From positions 2,046,001-2,110,000 of the forward strand of contig NZ_CP048407.1 of the NCBI RefSeq assembly GCF_003403315.2: a stretch of 64,000 bases of DNA, in the 5' to 3' direction. Source of the DNA: Thermaerobacter sp. PB12/4term. Its GTDB lineage: Bacteria; Bacillota; Sulfobacillia; Thermaerobacterales; Thermaerobacteraceae. The notes under the pieces are model-generated. The model was not told the DNA's origin, did not search any database, and saw only the letters and a list, made by a program, of their open reading frames with translations. Shown piece by piece: positions 26,637 to 35,069 of this stretch (position 1 is the first letter of the stretch; every line of letters starts with the position of its first letter). A program made the position numbers and the translations under genes.

Positions 26637-27617
26637 TTGTCAACACCGGCCCTGATTGGCCTTGGTTTCCTCGTCGGTGCCATCGGCACCCTGATTGGCG
26701 CGGGGGGCGGGTTCCTCCTGGTTCCCGTCCTGGCCCTGCTCTACCCGGCCGACGATCCCGGTACCCTGACGGGCATCTCGCTGCTGGTGGTGGCCGTCAA
26801 TGCCCTCTCGGGGTCCGTCGCCTATGCCCGGATGGGCCGGATCGACTTCCGGGCGGGCACCTGGTTTGCGGCGGCGGCCATCCCGGGGGCCGTGCTCGGG
26901 GCGTGGCTTTCGACCCTGATGTCGCGGCGGGTGTTCGAAGCCCTGCTGGGGACGTTGATGGTGGTGGCGGCGGTCTGGCTGCTGGCCCGGGCCCACCGGG
27001 CGGCGGTGGCGGGGGCGGCGGGAGCCGCGACCTCGGGAGCAGCGGCGGCCAGGGTGGCGCGAGCCACGACCGCCGCAGGCCCGCCGGGTGTAGCCCCTTC
27101 GCTGGGTGCGCCGGGTGCGCCGGGGGTGCCGGGCACAACGGCTGCGACAGGGCGACCCGGCCCGGCGGCTGCGCCGGTCAAAGCCCGCCCGGGTGATGGG
27201 CCCATTGGGGACCCGGCCGCCCTGGCGCAAGACGACTCCCGCCGGCGCAACCTGGGCCGCGGCATGGCCCTCAGCTTTCTGGTCGGCGTTGTGTCGAGCC
27301 TGCTGGGCATCGGCGGCGGGATCATTCACGTCCCGTTGCTGGTCACCCTGCTGGACTACCCGGTCCACGTGGCAACGGCCACATCCCACTTCGTCCTGGC
27401 CCTGACGGGGTGGGCGGGGGTGGCCGTGCACGCCTGGGCGGGAACGTACCACCACGGGCTCCACCGGGCGGCCTTGCTGGCGGCCGGTGTGATCCCCGGC
27501 GCCCAGGTGGGCGCCCTGCTGTCCCGCCGGGTCGACGACCGCTGGATTCTCCGGGGTCTCGCCCTGGCCCTGTTGCTGGCGGGGGTGCGGGTGCTGGCCG
27601 AAGCGGCGGGGGCGTGA
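26637..27617 (+). CDS. TauE/SafE family membrane permease
   Basis: A 326-aa protein with two homologous halves, each with about four hydrophobic helices and a glycine-rich motif: LGFLVGAIGTLIGAGGGFLL near the start and FLVGVVSSLLGIGGGIIHVP at about residue 230. This is typical of TauE/SafE sulfite/sulfonate exporters and related anion permeases. The central loop (residues 125-215) is unusually long and rich in Ala, Gly and Pro. TTG at 26637 is the likely start; the ribosome binding site is modest. No sulfur gene lies nearby, so the substrate is open. Confidence 0.88.
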   Translation: MSTPALIGLGFLVGAIGTLIGAGGGFLLVPVLALLYPADDPGTLTGISLLVVAVNALSGSVAYARMGRIDFRAGTWFAAAAIPGAVLGAWLSTLMSRRVFEALLGTLMVVAAVWLLARAHRAAVAGAAGAATSGAAAARVARATTAAGPPGVAPSLGAPGAPGVPGTTAATGRPGPAAAPVKARPGDGPIGDPAALAQDDSRRRNLGRGMALSFLVGVVSSLLGIGGGIIHVPLLVTLLDYPVHVATATSHFVLALTGWAGVAVHAWAGTYHHGLHRAALLAAGVIPGAQVGALLSRRVDDRWILRGLALALLLAGVRVLAEAAGA

Positions 27618-27686
27618 GGGGCGGGAGCACCGGCGCACGGACCGCGCCGGCGCACGGAGTGCAGCCGGACGAGGCGCAACCTGCAA

Positions 27687-27714
27687 GGCGCCGTGATGGC
27701 GGCATCACGGCGCC
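27687..27714. terminator. perfect 12-bp hairpin between convergent genes
   Basis: GGCGCCGTGATG (27687-27698), loop GCGG, then CATCACGGCGCC (27703-27714). It lies between the ends of the TauE gene and the convergent DUF488 gene and can work on both strands. No T-run follows on either side, so it may be a hairpin-only or Rho-assisted terminator. Confidence 0.6.
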
Positions 27715-27791
27715 GCGTGCCGCTTCGCGGGGGTGGTTGCCTCCTCAGCGTTCCCCTCCGGCCTCGTCCTGACCCTCCGCGGAGCCTCTCC

Positions 27792-28187
27792 TCAGAGAGC
27801 CCCTCGCCGGAGCCCCTCCCCGCCCCCCAGCCGCTCAAGCAGCCACTGGCGCAGCACCCGGACGTGGCTCCGCTCCGGGTTGCGGGCTGCCGTCAGCAGC
27901 ACCACCGTCTCGTGTTCCCGGCATGCCTCGAGGACCGGGGCCGTCACCTCGGTGTCCAGGGCGTCCAGTTCCTCCCGGTAACGGCGCTGAAACCCTTCCC
28001 AGCGGCCCTCCGGGTCCTGGTGGAACCAGCGGCGCAGGGCGTCACTGGGGGTCAGATCCTTCCACCAAGCATCCCAGGGTGCACCCTCCTTGCGGACGCC
28101 GCGGGGCCACAGCCGGTCGACCAGCACGCAGTAGGCGCCCGGAGGCACCGGTTCGTCCCCGTAAATGCGGCCGATCTGCAAATCCAA
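27792..28187 (-). CDS. DUF488 (YeaO-like) family protein
   Basis: A 131-aa protein of the DUF488 family, shown by IGRIYGDEP, VDRLWPRGVRKEGAP, WWKDLTPSDALRRWF and HETVVLLTAARNPERSH. The family function is not established. ATG at 28187 is preceded by GGTGAAGGGGCTTGG. It stands alone, convergent with the TauE gene. Confidence 0.9.
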   Translation of the reverse strand: MDLQIGRIYGDEPVPPGAYCVLVDRLWPRGVRKEGAPWDAWWKDLTPSDALRRWFHQDPEGRWEGFQRRYREELDALDTEVTAPVLEACREHETVVLLTAARNPERSHVRVLRQWLLERLGGGEGLRRGAL

Positions 28188-28485
28188 GCCCCTTCACCTC
28201 GCCCCTCTTCCCCGCGCCCCTCGTTGCGAGCGACGCCCGCCAGGGCGCCCCAGCGCTGCGTAGCGATGCCCGGGATCCGAAACGGGAGCGCCGAACCCGT
28301 TGCTCGCGGCCGCCGATTGCCCTCCACCCTCATTGTCCCACAGGGCGCCCTGGGGGTCCTCCCATGGCCCGCCGCACGGCGTGGGGAACCCACGGTTCGG
28401 CCGCTCCCGGCCGGGGGGCGCTGCCCGGCCGCGCGTCGCCGCCGAACGTTCGGCCGTGCCGCCGTGCCCCGCCCGACCCCGTTCG

Positions 28486-29922
28486 TCAGCCGACCAGGGC
28501 CACCGCCAGGCCGCCGGCCGTGCCGGCATCCAGCTTGACGAGCCACCCCCGCAGTCCCGGGTAGAACTGGTCGTCCCAGGTGCTGTAGAGGGAGTTGGTG
28601 ACGTACACCCGGCGCCCGTCGCGGCTGACCTCGACCATCTGGGGACCGCCCGTCAGGGGCCCCGCCGCCGGGTGGGCCGCCCGCCGCACCACGCCGCCCA
28701 GCCGGACGGAGCCCGTCAGCTTCGGGTGGAAGGGGTCCGACACGTCGTACTGGCGCAGCTCACCGGTCCCCCAGCAGGAGACGTAGAGGAAGCGGTCGTC
28801 CAGGGACAGGTTGATGTCGGTGATGAGGGGCGGCACGGCGCCCAGGGGCTTCAGGATGTCCGGCAAGGCGTCCTTATCCTCAGCGGGTTCGGCCGGGATC
28901 TCGATCACCTTGCGCACCGCCCAGCGGTCCCCGTCCCGGTACCAGACCCAGACGGAGCCCGAGAGGTCCTCGACGTTCACTACCACGCCGACGAACCCGT
29001 ACGCCTTGCTGGGATCGTGGGCGGGCCGCAGCTCGAGGACCATCTGGTGCTGGTCGCCCAGGTCGATGGCCTGCACGTGCCGGCGCCGGCGCAGGTCCCA
29101 GAAATGGAGCCGGTGGCCGTAGCGGCGGTGGACCACGTCGTCCAGGTTGAGGCCGTCCTCGAACAGGGAGGGGGCGCCCCACTCGCTGGTGACCACCGTG
29201 TCGTAGCCCAGGTGCCACCAGAAATCGTAGGCGTAGACTTGCGGGCCGCGGTCCACCTCCCAGCGGCCGAGGACGTCGAAGCTGTCGTGGTCGAGGATCA
29301 GGATGCCACCGGGGCCGCCGGCGGAACGGCCGTTGCCGCCGGCGCCAGCCGCATCACCGGCGCCGACATCACCGGCGCCACCCCCAGCGCCGCGGGCACC
29401 CTGTCGCGATGTGTCAGGCGCGCCGTCCCCGGATCGGCCACCGCCCTGGCTGCCGTCGCCCCGGCCGCCCAGGGCGCTGACGTAGATGCCGTCGGGCCCG
29501 CAGTGGACGGTGTGCAGGCGGGAGTACCCGGCCCGGCGCAGGACCTCTTCCGGTTCGACCACCTTGACCAGCCGCGGCGCCGCCGGGTCGGGCTTGGTGT
29601 CCAGGATATAGATCCGGGACGAACGCAGCCCCGGCACCAGCAGGTAGCGCCGCTCCACGTGGGGGTGGGGGGCGAAGGGGCAGAGAGCCGAGCTGCACGC
29701 GTTCCAACCGAAGTGGTGCACCTCGTCGCCGGTGTAGGGGAAGTCCAGGGTGTGGACGACCCGGCCGTAGGTGGCGGAGCGGGGATCCACGTCGACCACG
29801 GCGAAGCCGTCGGGCCGGCCTCCGGTGCGGAGCAGGGCCACGTAGGCCAGGCCCTCCCGTGGCGCCTCCATGGCGAGGCGTGGGGACGGGTAGAAGGTGG
29901 GATCCGGGCGCCAGCTGGGCAT
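28486..29922 (-). CDS. SBP56 selenium-binding protein / methanethiol oxidase family
   Basis: A 478-aa protein of the SBP56 family, whose characterised members are copper-dependent methanethiol oxidases or selenium-binding proteins. Visible are FPYTGDEVHHFGWNACSSAL with the conserved Cys, GYSRLHTVHCGPDGIYVSAL, YDFWWHLGYDTVVTSEWGAP, and ITDINLSLDDRFLYVSCWGT; the conserved His residues fit the metal site. An insert of about 50 Gly-rich residues lies near residue 165, absent from typical members. I chose ATG at 29922, after GGAAGGGGGACGAAC. A promoter and palindrome lie upstream at 29946-29990. No signal peptide is seen. Confidence 0.92.
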   Translation of the reverse strand: MPSWRPDPTFYPSPRLAMEAPREGLAYVALLRTGGRPDGFAVVDVDPRSATYGRVVHTLDFPYTGDEVHHFGWNACSSALCPFAPHPHVERRYLLVPGLRSSRIYILDTKPDPAAPRLVKVVEPEEVLRRAGYSRLHTVHCGPDGIYVSALGGRGDGSQGGGRSGDGAPDTSRQGARGAGGGAGDVGAGDAAGAGGNGRSAGGPGGILILDHDSFDVLGRWEVDRGPQVYAYDFWWHLGYDTVVTSEWGAPSLFEDGLNLDDVVHRRYGHRLHFWDLRRRRHVQAIDLGDQHQMVLELRPAHDPSKAYGFVGVVVNVEDLSGSVWVWYRDGDRWAVRKVIEIPAEPAEDKDALPDILKPLGAVPPLITDINLSLDDRFLYVSCWGTGELRQYDVSDPFHPKLTGSVRLGGVVRRAAHPAAGPLTGGPQMVEVSRDGRRVYVTNSLYSTWDDQFYPGLRGWLVKLDAGTAGGLAVALVG

Positions 29923-29945
29923 GTTCGTCCCCCTTCCGGTAAGGC

Positions 29946-29990
29946 AAGTAACCATTACTTAGAATACAGATAGTGTTAGTTGTATATCAA
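29946..29990 (-). promoter_or_regulatory. promoter and palindromic operator of the SBP56 gene
   Basis: On the minus strand TTGATA (complement of 29985-29990), an 18-bp spacer and TATTCT (complement of 29961-29966) form a sigma-A-like promoter. Directly downstream is the palindrome AAGTAA-CCA-TTACTT (29946-29960), in the transcription start region, where a repressor would block initiation. Confidence 0.65.
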
Positions 29991-30237
29991 GTGGGTAGAT
30001 CCCCCTCGTGGCAGGCCGGTGGCCGGCACCGCTTATACTTACATCCTTGCAGCAGAGGGGGCATGCCCGGCTTGATGACCTTCGCAGGTTGGGCGAAAAA
30101 AGCTCCGGAGCAGAGCATTCGGGGCAGAAGGTTCCGGGCAGGGATGACAGCCCCCGCCGCGAATCGTCGCCAAGGTGGTCCTCCAGCCGCGTTCCCCAAA
30201 GGGGAGCCTGCCGCCGCGGACAGACCGCCGGGATGGG
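29991..30237. other. intergenic stretch between SBP56 promoter and 30238 gene
   Basis: No gene, RNA or clear repeat was recognised. It may carry the promoter of the plus-strand gene at 30238, but no convincing -35/-10 pair was found. Confidence 0.4.
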
Positions 30238-30753
30238 ATGAACCCCACACCACAGGTCGTCACCGTCCGCACCCCCACCGCCAAGGCGGTGGCCACCCTG
30301 GTATGCGGCCTGTTGATGACGGCGGTGACCGGGTTCGTCCTTCTACAGCCCGTCCCGCTGGTTGTGAAAGTCGTGGGGTGGGTGGGGATCGTCTTCTTCG
30401 GGACCTGTACGATCCTGGCCCTTCGTGCCGTCCTATGGCCCAACCCGGTGCTGCTGCTAGACGGCGAGGGTGTGGAGATCCGGCATTCCGCCTTCGGCCG
30501 GGTCCGGATCCCCTGGGACGACGTCGACCACCTGGTCATCGGGAAGGTCTTCGGCCAGCGGATGCTGGGCATCGTCCCGAAGGACATAGAGGCGTGGCTT
30601 GCCACCCACGCCCCGGCGGCGCGGGTGCTCCTCGAGGCCAATCTCGCGTATGGGGCACCTTACTGGGTCGCGGAGTCGACCCTGCCGGGCACGTGCGAGG
30701 ACGTGGCCCGCATGATGCAGCGGTACCGGCCGGTGGCGGTGATCCAGCGTTAG
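30238..30753 (+). CDS. small membrane protein, STM3941-like
   Basis: A 171-aa protein. Two hydrophobic helices at about 14-60 (ATLVCGLLMTAVTGFVLL and VVKVVGWVGIVFFGTCTI) are followed by a soluble domain: NPVLLLDGEGVEIRHSAFG, RVRIPWDDVDHLVIGKVFG and KDIEAWLAT. This two-helix plus PH-like arrangement matches the uncharacterised STM3941 family. ATG at 30238 is in the context GGGATGGG. The frame extends to 30175 without support. Confidence 0.75.
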   Translation: MNPTPQVVTVRTPTAKAVATLVCGLLMTAVTGFVLLQPVPLVVKVVGWVGIVFFGTCTILALRAVLWPNPVLLLDGEGVEIRHSAFGRVRIPWDDVDHLVIGKVFGQRMLGIVPKDIEAWLATHAPAARVLLEANLAYGAPYWVAESTLPGTCEDVARMMQRYRPVAVIQR

Positions 30754-30975
30754 CAATCGTTGGCACGCCCTCTCAAGATGCACCTGACAACGGATTTGAC
30801 CGGCTTTGGTGCTGGCGGCGGCGGTGACAATGGACTACAAATGCGGATGGCGCGCCCGGGCGACCGCGAAACGGGCGCTCCAACGATAATCGATAAAGCC
30901 TTCGCACTCTATCGTTCTCCGCCCCTTGACCTCACTCCAATCCGTGCCCGATGGCAGATAGGAGGGTCACGGTAG

Positions 30976-31218
30976 ATGAAAGATATCGATGGCTACTTCC
31001 CGTCAGACAAGGATTTCTGGTTGGGTCTCTTAGTATGGAGCCCCCTGTTGCTCGTCCCATATGAGGCTATCACAGGGGGGCCGTGGCAGACTGCATCCAT
31101 TGCGCTAGGTATTTACGCGTTGCTAGTTGGTTGGATCTGGCTTGACACCGGTTATCGTAGGACGGGAACACGCGGGTGGAGAGGGAAGCCGGGGTGGAGA
31201 GGAAAGCCGGCGGGCTAG
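30976..31218 (+). CDS. short membrane protein, possible truncated PH-domain (DUF1200/YyaB-like) protein
   Basis: An 80-aa frame with two hydrophobic segments. The opening DGYFPSDKDFWLGLLVWSPL and the segment GWIWLDTGYRR resemble the membrane-proximal start of small bacterial PH-domain proteins of the YyaB type. The soluble PH part that should follow is absent: the frame runs into an 18-bp tandem repeat (GWRGKP twice) and stops. Probably a 3'-truncated gene. ATG at 30976 lies after AGGAGGG, a good site. Base composition is lower in GC than the neighbours. Confidence 0.5.
   Translation: MKDIDGYFPSDKDFWLGLLVWSPLLLVPYEAITGGPWQTASIALGIYALLVGWIWLDTGYRRTGTRGWRGKPGWRGKPAG
31174..31209 (+). repeat. 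18-bp tandem repeat, 2 copies
   Basis: Units at 31174-31191 and 31192-31209 differ at one base and encode GWRGKP twice at the end of the truncated PH-type protein. Confidence 0.8.
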
Positions 31219-31585
31219 CCCCGGCCATCGACGGGTGGGCAGCCGGCTCGGCGGCACCGGGAACGGCCGCGGCACCCCCGGATGACGCCGACGCTGCCGC
31301 CTCCCCGAGCTGATCGACGAGATGCTCGCCGTGGGCCGCCCTGCGTACGAGGAGGACCTGATCGATCGGCTGCTGGCCGATCTCCTGGCGGCGGTCCACG
31401 CCGGGATGGCCATCCCCCACCCAAACCCCTGACCACGTGGGCCACGACGCGGAACATCAACGACGCGGGACACACAGTGGAACGCGTTTCGAATGGAACC
31501 TCTATATACTGCAGACAAGGACGAGACTGAAAGAAGACCTTTAAGAAGACCTTCAGGTTGGCCGGTGCAGAGATGGGGGAGCCAG
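31219..31585. other. 367-bp stretch without a convincing gene
   Basis: A 36-codon frame starting at ATG 31321 (MLAVGRPAYEEDLIDRLLAD and on to TGA 31429) looks like a coding scrap of a helical protein, with no ribosome binding site. TATACT near 31504 could be a -10 for the next gene. The region looks like remnants between two small membrane genes. Confidence 0.35.
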
Positions 31586-31942
31586 ATGCGGCGTGTTGTT
31601 CGGTGGTTTGGCGTAGTCGCCGTGTTGCTGGCCATCATCGTGGCCAACCTGGCGGCGCTACCAGCCGTCGCGGTGATGGTGACCCTCGGCCTCGCCGTTG
31701 GCATCGTCACCGCCCGCGCCCGCAGGGCAGCCCTGGCAGCGCTGGCCCTCGTGGGGATGGCCAGCACGATCCTGGCCGCGTGGCTCTGGCGCGTCGGCTT
31801 TCAACGGGCGGACGCCAACATGCCGGAGTTGCGCTGGACCGGTCTGTGGTGGCCCCTGGCGGCGATCGCGGTGGGTTCTCTGGTGTCCTTCGCCGGTATA
31901 TACCTGAAGCAGCTGCGGGAGCTCGACGATCGCCAGCACTAA
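31586..31942 (+). CDS. small membrane protein, function unknown
   Basis: A 118-aa protein with about four hydrophobic segments (FGVVAVLLAIIVANLAALPA, VAVMVTLGLAVGIV, AALAALALVGMASTILAAWL, WWPLAAIAVGSLVSFAGIYL) and a short charged C-terminus. ATG at 31586 follows GGGGGAGCCAG. The frame is open to 31493, but that part is not supported. I do not recognise a family. Confidence 0.6.
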   Translation: MRRVVRWFGVVAVLLAIIVANLAALPAVAVMVTLGLAVGIVTARARRAALAALALVGMASTILAAWLWRVGFQRADANMPELRWTGLWWPLAAIAVGSLVSFAGIYLKQLRELDDRQH

Positions 31943-31958
31943 GAGCCATTCTTGGCGG

Positions 31959-32627
31959 TCATCGCGCATTCGTGGCCTCCCAATCCCGCCGCAGGATGGC
32001 GTACAGACGCAGGTCGACGAACCGCCCCTTGCTGTACATCACCTCCCGCAGCAGCCCCTCGTACCGCATGCCGGCCTTCTCCATCACCCGCGCCGACGCC
32101 CGGTTCTCCGGGATGCAGCGCGCCTCGATGCGGTTGAGCCCCATCCTTCTGAACCCGTAGTCAATGAGGGTGCAGACGGCCTCCGTCATCAGGCCGCGGC
32201 CCCAGTAGGCTCGGCCCATGGCGTAGCCGAGCTCGGCCCGGGCGTGCTGGGGCGCCCAGGCGACGAAATCCACGGTCCCGATCACCCGCCCCGTCTCCCG
32301 CAGGACCATGGCCCAGGGGGCATTCCGGTCGTCCCGGTAGGCCTGGACCATGGCTTCCACGAAGGTCCGGCTGTCTTCGAGACTCCGGTGGGCCTCCCAG
32401 GTGGTATACCGGGCCACCTCCGGGTCCGACGCATAGGCGTAGACGTCGTCGACATCGTCCAAGGTCAACGGGCGGAGGATCAGGCGGGGCGTCTCCAACA
32501 CCGGCAGGTTGCGGAAGAATCCTTCACGAACGGAGGGATCCGGCGCCGGGCCGGAGGACTGCGTCGTCAACCGCTCGCCTTGATCGGGTCCACCGGCCTC
32601 CCGGTTCGTTTCGTCCAAACCATCCAT
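31959..32627 (-). CDS. GNAT-family acetyltransferase (RimJ/RimL type)
   Basis: A 222-aa protein. After a 40-residue tail the GNAT domain starts with LETPRLILRPLTLDDVDDVY and contains ELGYAMGRAYWGRGLMTEAV (the acetyl-CoA-binding region) and RIEARCIPENRASARVMEKA, diagnostic for the RimJ/RimL N-acetyltransferase group, which modifies protein N-termini or small amines. ATG at 32627 is preceded by AGGAGGTCATACAGA, a strong site, so the longer open frame to 33602 is spurious. Confidence 0.92.
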   Translation of the reverse strand: MDGLDETNREAGGPDQGERLTTQSSGPAPDPSVREGFFRNLPVLETPRLILRPLTLDDVDDVYAYASDPEVARYTTWEAHRSLEDSRTFVEAMVQAYRDDRNAPWAMVLRETGRVIGTVDFVAWAPQHARAELGYAMGRAYWGRGLMTEAVCTLIDYGFRRMGLNRIEARCIPENRASARVMEKAGMRYEGLLREVMYSKGRFVDLRLYAILRRDWEATNAR

Positions 32628-32711
32628 TCTGTATGACCTCCTCTCCCAGGGTGGCGTGGGTGCGCTGCCGCTGGGTTGCCCCCATCGTACCCTTCGAGAA
32701 CCGAAACACGC

Positions 32712-32745
32712 CACGGGGCGAGCCCTTGGCGTGGCTCGCCCCGTG
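32712..32745 (-). terminator. intrinsic-terminator-like hairpin after the M14 gene
   Basis: A perfect 13-bp stem: CACGGGGCGAGCC (32712-32724) and GGCTCGCCCCGTG (32733-32745) with an 8-nt loop. On the minus strand it lies 50 bp after the stop of the carboxypeptidase frame and is followed by GCGTGTTTC, a short T-rich tail. Confidence 0.7.
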
Positions 32746-32794
32746 CTCCGCCGCTTGCCCTGTCTGGCTTTCGGCACCGCCGGGCCTTCCGTGC

Positions 32795-34072
32795 TCAGCG
32801 GCCCGCCCCAACCGCCTCCGTCGAAGGCGATGCCGGCTGCCCCGTGCCCGCTCCGTCCCCCTGGTTCTCGATGACGATCCGCAGGCGGTTGTAGTTTCGA
32901 CCCCGGCCGTCGGGCTTGTGGGTGCGGTAGTTGTAGAGCAGCCGGGCCGCCGTCTCCAGCGCCACCAGGGGCGTCACCCACTCCCGGGCGTGCTCCTGCG
33001 CATAGATGAACACGCCCGTGCGCGAGCCATCCCGCCGCTTGCCCATGCGCAGGACCTTGACGGTGAAGGGATCCCGCAAGACGTGGGCTGGTGCTCGCAG
33101 GTAGTCGCTGAGCACCACCGGCCCCTCCGGCGCGACGATGCCGGTGGGCTGGGCGTTCCGGTACGGAAAGGCCTGGACCGGCAGGTCGGGGTTGCCGTTG
33201 ACCGCCTCGATCACCTGGCCGGCGGTGGTGGTCACCGCCCCGTCGGGGCCGGTGGCCAGCGATACGCGGACGGTCCAGGTCGCCTCGTCGTAGCCGACGG
33301 ACAGGGGCTGGTTCGGCGCTCCGGGATCTTCGAGGAGGATCTGGATGCCGTTGCCCCCCTCGTGCCCCCACGCCTTGGAGTACCAGACGATCGCCCGCGA
33401 GGCCGTGCTCCCCGTGACCCCCATGGCCTGGCGTCGGTACCCGTGGGTGCGGTACGGCAGTTCGATGATCTCCGTCAGGTCGGGGAACTCCCGGGCCAGC
33501 GCCTCGAGCCGCGCGTAGACCTCGGTGGGATCCATGTAGTGGTCGACGAACCCCGTGGGGTAGTTCCCCTCGAAGGAGAACCGGGCGTCCTGGGACGGCC
33601 ACGGCTCGACGGCGGCTTGCGCCTCCGCCCCGTCGGCACCCGTCACCCGGACCGCCTCTGGCAGCGACGCCACGGGCACCAGCAGGGAGTGATACATGTA
33701 CACCCCCGCGTCGACGAAGGGCGTCATGGTGCCCAGGTGCTGCCCGCTCTCCGCGTCATAGACGTCGAGCAACGCTTGGGCGCCCATCGCCGCCCGGGCT
33801 TCCACCGACACGAAGGGCCCGGCGTAGTTCTCGAAGCCGTCGGCCCGCAGGATGCGGATGGGCTCCTCGTGGGTCGCCATTCCGGACGAACGGGCCTCCG
33901 GGCTTGCCGCTGCGGTAACCGCCGGGGCGGCGGAGTCCGATGCCGTCATCGGTTGCAGGCCCAGGGCAGCCAGCCGGCGGGCCTGTTCGTCCGACACCAC
34001 CAGGTCGATGGTCAACCGGCCCTGGGCGTCTTGGAACACGGGAGCTTCCACAGCGATACCCAGCTGCTGCAC
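32795..34072 (-). pseudogene. M14 zinc carboxypeptidase, truncated at both ends
   Basis: The frame (425 codons from a GTG at 34072) holds an N-terminal beta-rich region and then the start of an M14 catalytic domain: YMDPTEVYARLEALAREFPD, ELPYRTHGYRRQAMGVTG and the zinc motif in GVFIYAQEHAREWVTPLVAL (His361, Glu364). The part with the third zinc ligand His and the catalytic Glu is missing; the frame ends about 60 residues after HAREW in low-complexity sequence. The coding frame also continues upstream of 34072 to a TGA near 34170 without a start codon or signal peptide, and the GTG has no ribosome binding site. I regard it as a decayed gene; a truncated but expressed protein is not excluded. 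Confidence 0.68.
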
Positions 34073-34188
34073 GCGGGCCAGGACGGGTCCCCGACCGGGG
34101 AACCTGGGACTTGCCCTGATCGGGAACTCCGCGCTCCCGATTGGCGTCTCACGATCGACGGGAGATCACCGGGGATTTGCGGCCCAAG

Positions 34189-34230
34189 GAGCGAGAGGAG
34201 GGGTTTCTTTACCCCGGCGAGCGAGAGGAG
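34189..34230 (+). repeat. 12-bp direct repeat in the leader of the secreted-protein gene
   Basis: GAGCGAGAGGAG occurs at 34189-34200 and 34219-34230, each followed by a G-and-T-rich run. The second copy serves as the ribosome binding site of the TTG at 34236; the first may be a duplicate. Confidence 0.6.
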
Positions 34231-34235
34231 GGCTT

Positions 34236-35069
34236 TTGGTCCCTCAGCGGCGCGTGCCCCACCGGTCGGGGCTCTGCCGCATCCTGATCGCGTCGGCGTT
34301 GGCGGCCGTGCTCGGCCTTCCGATCGCCTGGCGGGCCGCGGCGGCGGGAGACCCGCAGACGGGGGTTCCGTCCGAGGTGGAACAGGCGGTTCGCAGCGAC
34401 CTGGCCCGTTGGGTGGGTGTGCTCGCCAGCGATCCCCACTCCCGCGCCCACGGCGTGGAGGACCCCGCCCGCTACTCCCTCGGCGATGGCTACCGGCTCT
34501 ACCGCCTCAGCCGGTTCGTCCGGCAGGGTGGCGTGGCCACGACCCTGGACCAGTTCACCGAAGCCCAGGACGTGTACCGGTTCGTCGTCAATCTGGACGG
34601 GCGGCCGGTGGGGATCGCCGAGGTGCAGCGGCAGGGCGGCCGATGGGCCGTCGTGGGCGTCGGCTACGACGGTCCCGCCGAGACCGCCGGCAACGGCGGC
34701 ACCGCCACGGGTGGCTTCGCGGACCGCTTGGCCAGGGCACGGGCCTTGTTGGCCGAACGGGGGCTTGCCGCCGACGTGCGGTGGGTCGACCATCCGCCGT
34801 ATCTCACCGGCCTGGCCGGAAGCGACGGTGCGGACACCTCGTTCATCAGCCTGGGGAACCACCTCGGACTCGCCGAGGGGCACGTCACGAGCCTGGCCGA
34901 CGTGAGCGCCCGGATCCACCAGGCGGCGGGCACGGATGCGAACGGCACGGATGCGAAGTCGCCGCCCACGACCCCGGACCCCCTGGCGACGGCCCTCGCC
35001 GGCGTGGGGGTGCTGGGCGCCGCCGTGGGGGTCGGCGGCTACCTCTGGCTCCGGCGGGCGTCGGGCTAG
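34236..35069 (+). CDS. secreted, membrane-anchored protein of unknown family (copy 1)
   Basis: A 277-aa protein. The N-terminus has a signal-peptide pattern: Arg-rich start, hydrophobic core ILIASALAAVLGLPIA, then AAAAGD. The mature part contains VPSEVEQAVRSDLARWVGVL, VATTLDQFTEAQDVYRFVV and GIAEVQRQGGRWAVVGVGYD. After a Thr/Pro linker comes a C-terminal membrane anchor (ALAGVGVLGAAVGVGGYLWL) and RRASG, so the protein should sit on the outside of the membrane. I do not recognise a family. A second, frameshifted copy lies at 52411-53222. TTG at 34236 follows GAGAGGAGGGCTT; GTG at 34254 is an alternative. It borders the hydrogenase island. Confidence 0.75.
   Translation: MVPQRRVPHRSGLCRILIASALAAVLGLPIAWRAAAAGDPQTGVPSEVEQAVRSDLARWVGVLASDPHSRAHGVEDPARYSLGDGYRLYRLSRFVRQGGVATTLDQFTEAQDVYRFVVNLDGRPVGIAEVQRQGGRWAVVGVGYDGPAETAGNGGTATGGFADRLARARALLAERGLAADVRWVDHPPYLTGLAGSDGADTSFISLGNHLGLAEGHVTSLADVSARIHQAAGTDANGTDAKSPPTTPDPLATALAGVGVLGAAVGVGGYLWLRRASG

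Noticed and set aside
29303-29460. Gly-rich insert in the SBP56 gene as a possible frameshift
   Set aside because: The reading frame continues with correct family motifs on both sides; it is an in-frame low-complexity loop.
31321-31431. 36-codon ORF as a gene
   Set aside because: No ribosome binding site, no match; kept only as a coding scrap in the intergenic note.
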